Origin: Lepidodermella squamata
Lineage: Eukaryota; Gastrotricha
Assembly (NCBI GenBank): GCA_047495785.1
Contig: JBLDXI010000017.1
Location: forward strand, 3,596,001-3,660,000
Length of the DNA: 64,000 bases
Direction: 5' to 3'
The first letter of the stretch is position 1; each line of letters begins with the position of its first letter. Shown piece after piece: positions 49,101 to 61,100 of this stretch. Under the pieces are notes generated by a model. It searched no databases, was not told the DNA's origin, and saw only the letters and a program-made list of their open reading frames with translations. The translations under genes were made by a program, and so were the position numbers.

Positions 49101-52100
49101 GCTGGAGAAGGAGAACGCGATCTCAATCCTGCAACACTTGGCAATTCAGTTTCGTGCCTTGACGGGGGTCGATATGGGTATTCGTCTTCGAACTGACGAT
49201 CGGTAGAACGCTCTGTTCCTCCAATATTAACTCTGTCTCCAGCGGGATAAGCTAATCTTTCTAGATTGTCCCCGTAAGAAGACGAGCGTGACCTGGCGGC
49301 AGATGCAGAGGGTGATCGCGTTTTTTCATCCGCTGACTGGCGTTCGCGAGACAGCGATCGATCCCTGGAACCAGGGAGTGAAAACGCCTCCACGCGGCTG
49401 CCTGCTTCAGACGGCGATCGTGATCTGATTAGAACACGCTCAGCTTGCCCTGAAGGAGGTCTACTGCCAAAGTTTTCAGCAAAGACCGCGTCTGGCTGAA
49501 GGGATTCTGCCTGGTAACCGGCAGGTGACGGTGATCGAGATCTTACAGATCCAATGAACCCAGCCACATCAGTATGTCCTGGGACATTCTCGTCCCTTGC
49601 CGACGGTGATCGGTGCTCACTAGACAGTGATCTATCCCTTGAACGCGGGAAATCGGTAGAAGCGACGCCTTCAATTCGGCCGCGGTCGGACGACCTGGAT
49701 GTCGGACGACCAAACGCCCACTCTTCGTTTGTTTCATACCGAGGTCCACTCTCTATTGAGGTAACCGACATGCGATCGCCAGAGGCAGACATCGGTCGAC
49801 TTCTTGCGACAAGCTGGCCATCAGATGTAATCAGACCATGAGGGGATGGCGAACGAGAACGCATAGATCTCTCTCCAGCGATATTACTCGGCTCATCAAA
49901 TTGAAAGTGGCTAGGCGATGGCATCGATCCAGCAGAAGAAGGCAAGGCGAAAGGTCCTGCTTGATCACGACCAGGGGAGGACAAGCGGGATCTAACAGGC
50001 GAACGTGTGCTGGCCTCAGCCGGAATATTGCCGCCCTGGTCACGGTCTTGTTCAAGCAAATGCGACACAAAATCTCCGTGAGAGAGATATCCTGGTGAAG
50101 CCGATCGCGATCTCACCGAGCGAGAGCCTGTAGCCTCCGTGCCAGGTCCGAACGATGGTTCTTCAGCTTCTGCGCCGCGTGAAGCAGGGCGATTTTCAAA
50201 ACCGCCGAGTATTGCTGTTGACTCGGGAAGAGTACTTATGTTGCGCAGTGTTTCATTGCCAGGAGACACCGACCTAGACCGAGCATCTCGGCGGCCAGTA
50301 TTTTCCAAGCTGTGTCTCGACGGGGTACGGCCGGCTACTGGAGTATCATCTCGCGTGCTCAACGAAGAAACAGAGCGGCGATTCGAGGCGCGTTCTTCTT
50401 TACCAGTATTGTCGCCGGAATCTCCGAGACCCGTGTCGTACAAAACAGTACTCGCACGAAGAGTCGAGGCCCCGGGAGAGACAGATCGACCAGACAGCGT
50501 GATACTCGATTCGAAGCCCTGGCGAGCCGCGATAGATGCATCGCCAATAGAGCTCTCTCGGGATGCAGGTCTCTGCCGAGACGGTGTACCAGTCGAGCGC
50601 CGGCTGTTGTCCTCGAAAGACTCTGACTCAGCCAGCGGCACTCCAGAGAACTGTCCTGGCGATAATGACCTCGATCGAGTTGGTGACAAGATTCGCTGTT
50701 CTGAAAACGTCCCAGGCGAAGTAGTGTCAAGGCGAGACCCAGCGGGTGAATCATCGATACGCCCGTCTTTTTTGGGTGTTTTAGCTCGATAGCGATCGGC
50801 TGAAGGCGAACGGGAACGATCGGCTATTCTTCTGGGAGACGTAGATCGGCGGCGATAGTCAGGCAGAGTAGGAATCATTCGAGCTAATTCTTCATCACCT
50901 GACACCTCGGCCTGATCGAGTCCGCCAAAAGAAAGAACTCGGCCTTGCTCCATCGCAACGGCGAAGCTGGGCGAAACGGTGCGCAGCCCCTCAGCTGCAG
51001 CTGACATAGGTCTATCATCGTCGATGTCGTAGGCGGTAGGGTAATTGTACGCCGAATCCGGCGAGAAGTCTTGGAAAGATTCAAACCTCGAGCCAGATGA
51101 TCGACTCCGCGGAGGAGCTCCAAAGCTTGATTTTAAGGCTGATGTCAGGTTGCCTGTTGATCTCGTTCTTCGGCCTCGCGAAGGTGGGCTTTCATAGGCG
51201 TAAGTCTGTAGGCGTAACGACCCATCAGCTTCGCGAACAGGCGAGGACGGAGTGGAGGCAAAGTCTACCATTCTCCGTTTGGACGGCTCCGCTGATGAAG
51301 TTCGACGAAAACGCGATGTCGTCAGTTGCCGCTCGCTGCCCATGCGTTCGAAAGAAACGGCAGATTTCGGCCGTCCCCGAACAGGTGGTTTCTCAGCTTT
51401 CTTCACAGCGTGGATCAATTCGTCAGGAATAAGGTCAGGAGCTTCAGACGTCACAGCCGCAGTTGAAACACTCTTCCTTCGAGGCGACGTAGCCAGCTCA
51501 ATGATCTGCTGAGGCGATAGTGGCCCAGATGCAGTGCTTATCAACGGAACGCTGCTAGTTCGCGTGGAAATGACGTGCGAAACTGGTTGGCCATCGATTT
51601 CTATGTACGAAGCCGCGATTGGCAGGTTATCGGCCGAGTGGCCCATGCCATCGAACACGGTTTGATCGACTCTCACCGTCATAGGGCGGTGACTCCGATC
51701 GGGAGCAAACGTTGTTGTTGACGACATTGTCGCAACAACCACGTTGCGCTCAGTGTCAACACAGCCTTCGCTTGACGTTCGAACAACCACATTGCCGCTT
51801 GGAGTAGTCATCGACGTAGTAGTAGTGGTCACATCGCGATAGGCCGGTTGAACGGTTACCAGAGCGCCTTGACTGGTAGCCTTCGAGCCACCAGACGGCT
51901 TTTTGGAATCAGAACTCTTAACCAGCTGTCGACCGTCTACCGACTGGCTTCGACGCCAATGCGGGTAAGCAGGCAGTAGCTTCGCCCCAGCAACGGCTGG
52001 TGTGTAAGAGTGCCGATGCGGACGAGCTGGTTTAACTTGTGGTTCTTCGTCACTTGATTCAAGCTGGGTGGACTCTGATTGCTCGCGAGATGCCGACCGT

Positions 52101-55100
52101 TTGGCGCCTGGCGATTGTTTAAATTGACGATACGAAGGTTTACCGCGCCGATTAGGATCAGCGGATTTATCCAAGCCGCCGAGTGACGTTGAATGTTGAC
52201 CTATCGCAATAGGGTAGCTAGCATTTTCCGCATTTGGCGTCGGAGATGTCATTGGAAGCATGAATTGTTGTTCAGAAGTAGCTCGAGTCGCAAGCGAGCT
52301 CTGAGGCGGCATCTGACCCTGGGGTCGCGGACGAGATGTCATACGGAAGTGATGCACTGGTCGACTAGCTATATCACTTTCTGACCCAACCCGTGGGTCG
52401 GTGGACTGACTGCGGCGAGACTGTGACTTCGGAGGGAGACCAGAAGCTTCGTGAGTTGCTTTCGGTTCAGATGGCTGTATTTTAACCGCTGCTGATTGAG
52501 CTGTTGGTAATACGATTGTGTAAGTTTCACCGCCGATGGGAACCTCCATTTCCAGTTCTTTACCGAATGAAGTTTTCACATATGTTGGTGATCTTGGTGA
52601 TCTCACAATAATAGGCTCTTCTTCAGTGGTTGGCGAGGTTATCACGGTCAGCGGCGCATTCGGGTCACGTAGCGGACTTGGTTCTTGAGCACGGACGTCT
52701 CCCCAACCCGAGGTTCCCTTGCAAACATCCAAAACTGACTCCGCTGTTGACGTCAAATCAACACTACGATCAAGCACCACCAAAACAGCAGGTCGCGATG
52801 CCAGAGCTTCGCCGGTGAGGCCACTTGAACTCTGCTGGGGTTGCGAGGTGGTCGAAGCTGGGTTTTGGCGGCGTGCATATTCAAGCGATACCTCAAATTC
52901 GTTTTGATCGTTAGTTTCCAGGGCAGTCAAAACAGATCGACAGAGTCGGAGTAGAGTTTCATCGGTCGACGTTTGACTAGCCGCGGGTTTTTCTGGCGCC
53001 GACATCTGCGCACGGAAATTCATTTGCGCTGCGTCATCGCCAGTGAGCGAGGCGAGACGAAGCGGGGGCACCAGTGATGGGTCACGGTCTTCGCTGGACG
53101 AACGTCGCAAGTCCGCTAAAGAATCGCTCGGCAGACGAGATGAGCCGCTAGTAGAATGGCTCGTCCGTGACTGCGGGCGCTGGTCGGATGTCCGCGTGTC
53201 TTGGCTGCGAATTCGACTAGATACAGGCAGGGCCGAGCCGACAGGTACGGGCGGGGTGGCGCCGGAATGGCGGCTCGCAGCGCTGTGAACTGCATCGTCC
53301 TCGTCAGCGTCGTCGACGAACGCAATCGACATAGCAACAGCAGAACCGGGTTGATGTTGCGATGGACTGAACGACGACGACGTAGCCGACTCTGCGGTGC
53401 TAACTCGGACGCTAAGTCGGTTTTGACAGCTGCAGTCGGTGGCACTCGCAGAACAAGTACAAGTACCAACGCATGAGGTACAGTAGGTGCACGATGCGCA
53501 GGACGTGCAGCTGCAGGAAGTTCCGCGGCGGCTTGACGAAGTTATCGTAGCCGGTTGGATGCTCAAGCCAGGCAAATCACCGGCTGACGATTGGCGCCGG
53601 CTTATCACTGTCGAGGCTGAGCCGCTGCTACTACGACGCTGCGGGCTGGTGATTGCAGCTTCTTCGAGAGGCGGCGCCTGGCGCTGCCGGGGAGATATTG
53701 ACGCCACCGCAGCGGCGACCATGTCATCCAGCAACGCCGTATGGGAACGCTCCTGGGCCGCGGTCACGGAAGCGTAGGGCGGCGGGTGGTGGCGGTCTTC
53801 CGAAATTGATGAAGCGATGGAAGACGGTGCCTTAGCGGCGCGCATAATGAGGTCGTTGTTGCGGCGAGGTAACTGATCGGTGCTTGGCAATGACGGAATG
53901 TCGACATGCGGCGGCGAAGTGGCACATTGTTGCACGGTGTGTCTCAACTCTGGCGAAGCGTTTGCCGAAGCGTGCCGTCCGGTGAATGAACCCTCATCGC
54001 TGAGCCGTTCGTCCGACTCGCCCGCAGAGTTGACATGCAGTGGAATGTAGGGCGGCAAGCCTCGTGTTCCTGCTATTTGAATACCGGACAACTGCGGCGA
54101 GGCTGTTGTAGACCAGGCTGTCGAGGGTGGGGTCGAAGAGGTCATGTCGAGTGAGTACGGCGACAACGACGCTGATGATGAAGGCGGCTCGGGTGGCGCC
54201 GCTGATTTTGATTGAGGGTGCTCACGCTGTAGCGTACTTTCGATTTGCTCCAAATCGATAACGAGGTTCTGATTTTCGGCACTTGCATTCGCCATTTCGG
54301 AAGCACTGTAAAGCCGCGGGGCCGACTGACTCGTCGGTAGCGGTACTGTGAGAGAGAAAACGCCGAATCGAGGCGCCCTTTTCTTAGCACTAGCTGCCCC
54401 ACCCCGACCACGTTTCCGCACCGCTGCGACTGCTGGTTTACTCGCGGCTACGTCATCAGCCGCGCCGGGTGACTCGCTGTCCTCGAAGCTCTGTTGATGC
54501 GAGCGCGGCCGTTTCCCGGCAGCTGTCGATGACGGAGCGCCGCGCCCACGCCGCGAGCCTGACGTAGCTGGTAGCAGTATTGCACCTGAGGAAGTCATAG
54601 ATTCGCCTGGCTCCGATGTAACAGAAGACCTGACAGCACTGGCGCCCCTACCAACTTCACCTTCCAATCTAGCAGTCGGCGCCGTTGCCGCGCTGGATGC
54701 CGGCCGAGTCGCAGATCGAGTGCGTTGAGGTTGTTCATACGCCGGCAGCATCACTGCTCGCCGTTCGGGCCGTTTCGGCGCTTGCTGAGGCCGACAGCAC
54801 TCGCAGGATTCTTCGGCGGCTGGGGTTCGGCGACCCACGGGGCCACCACTAGGTGCGTGGCTGGGCATGGCGGGTAGCAAAACTGCGTGTTGCGACGAGG
54901 GAAGAGGCGAAACCGGTTGAGGAACGGGTGAAACTGGCGGGAAATTGCGAAGCGAGCGGGCGAAAATGATGTGAGCCATGTCAGGCGGTTCGGTGGATCC
55001 ATCGGCTTGCGTTCTCCGGCCAACACCACCCGCTCCACCTCCACCGCCGCCGCCACCCCCGCCACCACCAGGGTAGTGGTGTTGCGGCGGAGCACCGCCA

Positions 55101-58100
55101 GCCATGAATGGACGAGGTGGAGGAGAAGGTGCAGATTTTTGAGCGAGAGGTTGTCGCTGTGCCGATGATCGGCCTGAACTAGTCCGGGCAAGGTTGAGCG
55201 GCTCAGCAGGCGTAGCGGCGATCGGTACAGTAGGTAAATTGGAGTCACACGGTGACCCGGACGACCTGCATGACGCAAAATGCGCACGAGGTCGTTGTTG
55301 CATTATTTCTGCAGCGGCTTCTAGGTCCTCAGCGACTTCTTGAAGAATGTCGATAAACGAACACGAGAAACACGTGCACGCCGATGATACAAGCAACGAG
55401 TGGCGGTGCTTGCAGACGGGCTCGGCCGATTGCTGCTGCTGCTGCTGCTGCGCCGATTCTTGACTGTCAAAGTCATGCAACGACCCACAGCTTCGCGTTC
55501 GGCGCAAGTTCTGACCAGTCAGGTAGGCGTGTCGGCGATGAGCGGCACGGCGTCGCAACTGGCTTACCGAGGGTGTTGGAAAACGCGATGAAATGCTTGA
55601 CACCACACGGGCAGCGTGAAGCCAAGCTAGCGGAGCTGGGATTTCTGAAACAACACAACCGGAACGTCATTTCACTATATAAAAGGCTAAGAATTAGCTA
55701 GAAGCAAATACTGACACATTTTGCACGTAGAATTTCAATGTGAAAATGTATGACAGGTATAGTGAATATATAATAATACCTACTCCTGCTTCATTGCATG
55801 GAGGGGGAGAAAATCGAAAAACGTGAATCATTATTAATATTCACAACCTGCCAACTACGGCGGTCAACACTACGCCCTATATTTTTCAAATAAAACTAGA
55901 TATTATCAAAAAATTCATAATAACGCACTCCCAAGGGATATTGCCAGCGAATTTAACTCATTCATATTGTCTCACTCCCAAATTCAAACTAGGTTATTTC
56001 TACTATTTGTACCTTTGTCAACAAATGAAGTTGAACCGGTGGCTTCCGCTAGATTGAGGCCGGTGTCGAGCAACGATGCGGTGTCTCGTTCCTCGGGGCT
56101 ACCAGGTGTGAAAAGTAGCTGCGATGATTCCGAGTTCCGGGTTTTCGAGAAACCGAGCCTGAAAAAAGCAAATCATATATTATATTTTTTGGCGAATTGA
56201 GCATATTTAAAAGTTGAATCATAGAATTAAATGTATTGAATGAAATTAAAATTCGAGCTGAAAGAGGAAATCACACTCGAGATGTAGTAGCTACCAACTA
56301 ACCCGACGACCGACCCGACACTGCCATACAGCGTTAAGTATGGCCCGATGCGGGTCGAGGGCGGTACGTTATTGCGACAACACGACGAAAGCTGGCAACC
56401 CATGGTGCTTAGTAGCACTCAAAAAGTCGGTGGAGATGGATTCGATGGGCACCTCATGGTTCGGCACGACGCCAAGGTCGGCCTCGCCGAAATCATTCGG
56501 GTGACGAGCAAAACACCACCATCAGCGGCGCATTCTCGTTTTAATATTATTAAATGTTAACGGTAGTAACTATATTAATTCTTCATTAAATGAAAAATAG
56601 GTAGGTAACAAGTCGCCGGGTCGATTTTCAGCCGAGAGAAAGTACGTGTGTGTGATTGACGGCAAAGACGGCCCCGTTAAAAGGCTACTTGAGCGAAACA
56701 AATGAAAGAAAAGCAAAGCCACGAGCCAAAAATGCCTCGAGCCACAAGAAGGGATAACGATCGGCAACAGACATATATAGAGAGCTAAGCGCGACTGAGC
56801 ACTTTAAAGCGAAATTGCAGTAGATAAAGTTAAGGCACAAGTTAGGCATTGAAATATTTAATAGCAGCAAAGATCAGCTATTGACAAGCGATATAGAGCG
56901 ACGTCGATGAGTCGTGAATGTAGGCCGGTCGATGAGCCTACCGTGCCAAGTAGTGATGATGAGCCACTTGCGCCTGTCAATGGCTAGGCAAAAACGGGAG
57001 AGTTATTCGCTCATCACGCAACTATAATTTGCAAAACACCGCTGCGTTTCGCCTAACCAGATGTATTCACGCGAAATTACGGCACAGTTAGCGCGCCCCG
57101 CGTCAATGAAACGCCGCAAAAACTGAGAAAACGCGCCAGTGTTGCTTCCAAGAATAAGCATACTTCACTTGACACAAAAACCGCACGAAAACTCGGTTTG
57201 TGTAATTAAAAAAGAAAACGAATGAAAACAGACGCTGCTGCAGTGAGGGCAAGTTCTTATCTTAATGTTTATAAATTACGAGAACGAGTCAGTGAATGAT
57301 GCGCCCACCAAATCGAATGCTTGTGCCCGGCAACGCGTCAAAACGGGGGCGCAATTTCACGCGAGCGCGCGCGTGCACCAGCCGATAAAAAGCGCTTCAG
57401 GCGTAACGGCCGCGCAAAAACAACTTGTCGTCAAGTGCTCGACATTGAGACGACGAAGACTTGTGCATCGGTGCTTGTTGGCCAAAAGTCAAGCACGTCA
57501 TGTCACTCGCTGTGGCTTGATCGGCCTTGATTAAAAAAGGCGCGTTAAAACAGGGGAAATGGCAGTGGACCGTAAACACCGTCAATTGACGAGAATTTCT
57601 CGGCGCGCATTGACGCTCGGGTCGAATTAATTACACCTGTATGGCGCGCGTATAGTAATTAAAACCGGCTGGTGAGAGAGGGGGTGGATTGGAATGGTGG
57701 CGATGAGCACTAACCCGTATAAATATTTTTGCAAGGCCGGTTTCGCGAGCAAAGTGTGAAAACAAGGGTGCGATGAACGCGGCCTCGCGTCTCGAGTGCG
57801 CCGCCGAATCGACGCGGATAATTGTAGTCAAACAGGTAAGAAAAGCGGCGGGTGTGGTTCTTTAGTTCAACTAGATAAATTACGCATATATATCGGTGAC
57901 CATAAGATGAATATTCAGGCAACTGCGATGCTTTTGCTACGAATTTTAAATGACACGATGATGAATGGGCAGGTAGGGCCGCATGCGCGAATCAGCGGCG
58001 GCTGCATCAAGCGCGTGCGCGGAAGTAACTGAGAACGCAAAACAAAGTGACAGCGTGCGCAAAAACAGCCAAGACAACATAAGTGTTTGAGGAGAGAGCA

Positions 58101-61100
58101 AACACAAACAAGCAAAATGTAAATAGCAGATCGATTTTTCGCAGCAATTTCTGCGCCCGATCAGCGCGCTATTAGACAAGCGCGTGAAATAATGTCTCAA
58201 AAAGCGGCGCTCGCGGTGTCTCTCGTGCGCTTTCACCTGCGCGTGTTTTGGCGCGCCGTTTGAACAGGCGCATTAATTTTGCAATAACGTCTTGTTATTG
58301 AGTTTCGCTATGATTATCGGCACAATATTCTGGCATCTAATAAGTAAAACATGTCGCATGCGAGTAGGCAATACACCTCGAATGGCACTTGTTGCCGTCG
58401 GGCGGGTGCATTCATCGGAAAAATCATTACAGCGCGAATCACGCTGACCAAGTCGATCGGGCAAGCGGCGCAAAAATACGACTAGCTCGACATCAGCCGC
58501 GCGCCTGTGATTAGTCGCCCGTCGAGTACACAATGGCCTAATACTATTATGCTCAAATCAACGTATCGCCTCGCGCCCCGAGTTGTTTTGTAAAATAAAA
58601 AAGAAAGCGCTGCAAAATAGGCAAAACTGCATTCGAGTCCAACACGGCGGCGACCTTCTTGTTTATTTATGAGCAAGCTAGGCTCGCCACACTCAAGCTT
58701 GCCGTTCTAGCTATTCGATAAAAAATCATGTCTTCCGAGATTTCGTTCAAGCTTTTCCGGTCACGCGTAAACACGAATTTAGTAATAGGTAGAGGCATAT
58801 ATAGTAAAAACATTTTAGCAAAAGATGTCCGCGGCAAACCTTTGTTGAGAATTTCCTGTCGAGCGACCGCAGATAACGTTGAGCGACTGGGTCGAGGCGA
58901 AAGGCGACGAGGCCGGTACGTCTTCGGCAAGTGGCGACGATGCGTAGGCAGCAAACTGGCGATTGAATCGGCTGCGAGTCGGCCCGAGAAAGGCAGCGGC
59001 CGAGTCAAGCGAGAGGGTTGATACGGAAGAAACGGACGATAAGTTTGCGCAACTCTGCAGGAAAAACAACCGGTTAGAGCGAGCGATAATGGCAAACATT
59101 TTAATTAGCCTAGAAAATTACGGTTCTACCGAGACGATATAACGCACCTGTCTGAGACGAGCGGCTTCGATTGGGTTGTTGAAGCGAAAGACGTTGGTGT
59201 AACCTAGCACAAGTAAATCTCCTGGGGATGTGAAATGAAAGCTATTTTCAATGAACTTGACGGGACTAATTTCCTACCGTGAGATAGGTGCGTCGGTTCC
59301 GAGACGGGAGATCCGTTCAGAAGAATTCCGGTCGACTGATGAGGTATAAGCGCCAACCGGCCATTCAAACTTTGCACAGAGCAGCATTCAGCCGCAACAC
59401 CAGGTCCGCGGAGTCCTGTGAGAAACACGATCCAGATCGATAGCTCGCATTTTTAATATTAAAAAAAATGGCGCTTCACGCTACATTTATTCAAAGAATA
59501 TTTGCTCAGTGCCGTGAACCAACGCGCACAAAAAATGAATGGCAAAATCATCAGGCAATCGAGTATTCAACCCGAGATAAATCTCTAATGATCCAGGGCG
59601 TAGTAGCATGCATTCGAGTATTTACTTAATTCGAGATTTTTCATCGAAAAAAAACTATGTAGCGAAGCAGCTATTGTTATTACTGATGCGCCGGGCAAGC
59701 ACCGGCTTAGGAAAAGTGTTAGATTTGCAGCTTACAGGTGGCGCAATACTTATTCACACAAAAATGCAACTTTATTGGAAAAAATTCGGCAGTCATTGCT
59801 CCTCAAAACAATAGCAAAATTGTCGTTGCGGCTAAAAACCCGAGCACGATATGTGCAGGTGAGCTATGCAAATAGGCAGGCGCGCGATCAGTCGAGTAAG
59901 CTGCATATTTAAGTGGGCGGTAATCGAACAGCAAAAAGCAAGCGACGGGAAAAGACTCTCGCCAAGACCACAAAACAACATGACAAAGAGCAATGACGAG
60001 CACCTGCTGTCATGTTTATTGTTTGAATGCACATATCGGAGCCGATCGTGGCCGAAGTGACGCTGTCTAGTGGCCTGGAGGATAAATAAAAAACTTGGCC
60101 TGGCAACGGTCGCGAGGTTTTGCGAGCAAACACGCGCGATTTTGCTCTCTATTTAGGCGCAATATCGTAAAATGGCGACGACAGCAAAATAAAGGTGATC
60201 GAACGCTTGCTAATAAACAAAGCGTATTCTCGCAGCAAAAACAATAGCCACATCAGGCTCGCGCGCGGCACCGGCATCACATTATTAATCGGCTATCGAC
60301 TAGGCGATCCTATTTTGTTAGCAAGAACGCAATTGCGCACGATATTCTAAAGCAACTTATTTTTTCCCGGCGAGAAAAATTTGATAACCAATTTTCCACA
60401 ACACACGTCAACAAATGAGTTAAAAAGGTAGACAACAGGACGCAAGGCGGAATGAAGAAAAAACGAGTCAATGGGTGGGCAGAAGGGGGTTTCGAAAAGC
60501 CAATTAACTCAAGAATGCAAATCGCTGGTTTGGGTTGAAACGGAACATCTATCGCTGCGATTCAGCGGCTGATAATGATACGGTGCACTTCGCAAAGTGG
60601 CTTATAAATTTGACACGCTTTTGAATCAACAGCCCCTCTTTTTTGGGCCCGTCGAACCGTGGCCCGCACGTGTCAATCATAGAGACAAAAATATTTACGC
60701 GCGTTATTTGTCAAAGCCGGCGCACCAGTTGCCGTGCAGAGCGAATGCGGGCTGGCTTACTTAATTGAAAAGTGACCCGTCAAAACCGACACAACCCACC
60801 CGGCAATGAGCCGGTAACCAAGCTACATGTAATGAGATCTTAGATATTTCCCATCGAGCAAACCAGCGATCAACAATGAATAAACACAACTGCTGAAAAG
60901 TCTACTCACCGATATCGGCATTCGCGTCCGCTCCCAGCAGGGTCTTCCCACCTTCGTCAAGGTGGTAAATCAGAACACCAGTGCCGGTAACGTCATCTTC
61001 ATCCAGCGCAACCCTGTAAAATAAAATGGGACATTGCGTAAATTGAAATATTTGAGCATGAAAACTCCTAGCAAGCAAACTAGAACATTAAGATGGGCTC

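Larger units (their letters stand above)
41954..55644 (-). other. 13,691-base single exon encoding about 4,564 residues of kinesin tail
   Basis: Open from an acceptor (ttgtttcag) to a donor (gtaagt) without a stop. It begins with two bases completing the Glu codon left by the upstream exon and ends on a whole codon, so it fits both neighbours. Sense composition is Ser, Pro, Arg, Ala and Glu; there is no hydrophobic core long enough for a membrane helix, and few predicted coiled coils. A short amphipathic acidic helix occurs near the start ([18 protein letters not shown]). Numerous opposite-strand open frames are shadows of this codon usage. The size rivals the giant exon of human STARD9. Confidence 0.88.

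Noticed and set aside
42501-54000. Many opposite-strand open frames of 60-220 codons inside the giant exon (for example 50139-50792 +)
   Set aside because: They mirror the codon bias of the real minus-strand frame, lack splice signals and show no family resemblance.
56380-56520. Possible extra kinesin exon with acidic sequence in the 2.7-kb intron
   Set aside because: A stop lies just upstream and no AG acceptor is available in the open part.
58667-59095. 142-codon minus-strand frame overlapping kinesin exon 13
   Set aside because: Different frame from the FHA-joined exon; the Ser-rich frame 59054-58840 joins in phase to both neighbours instead.
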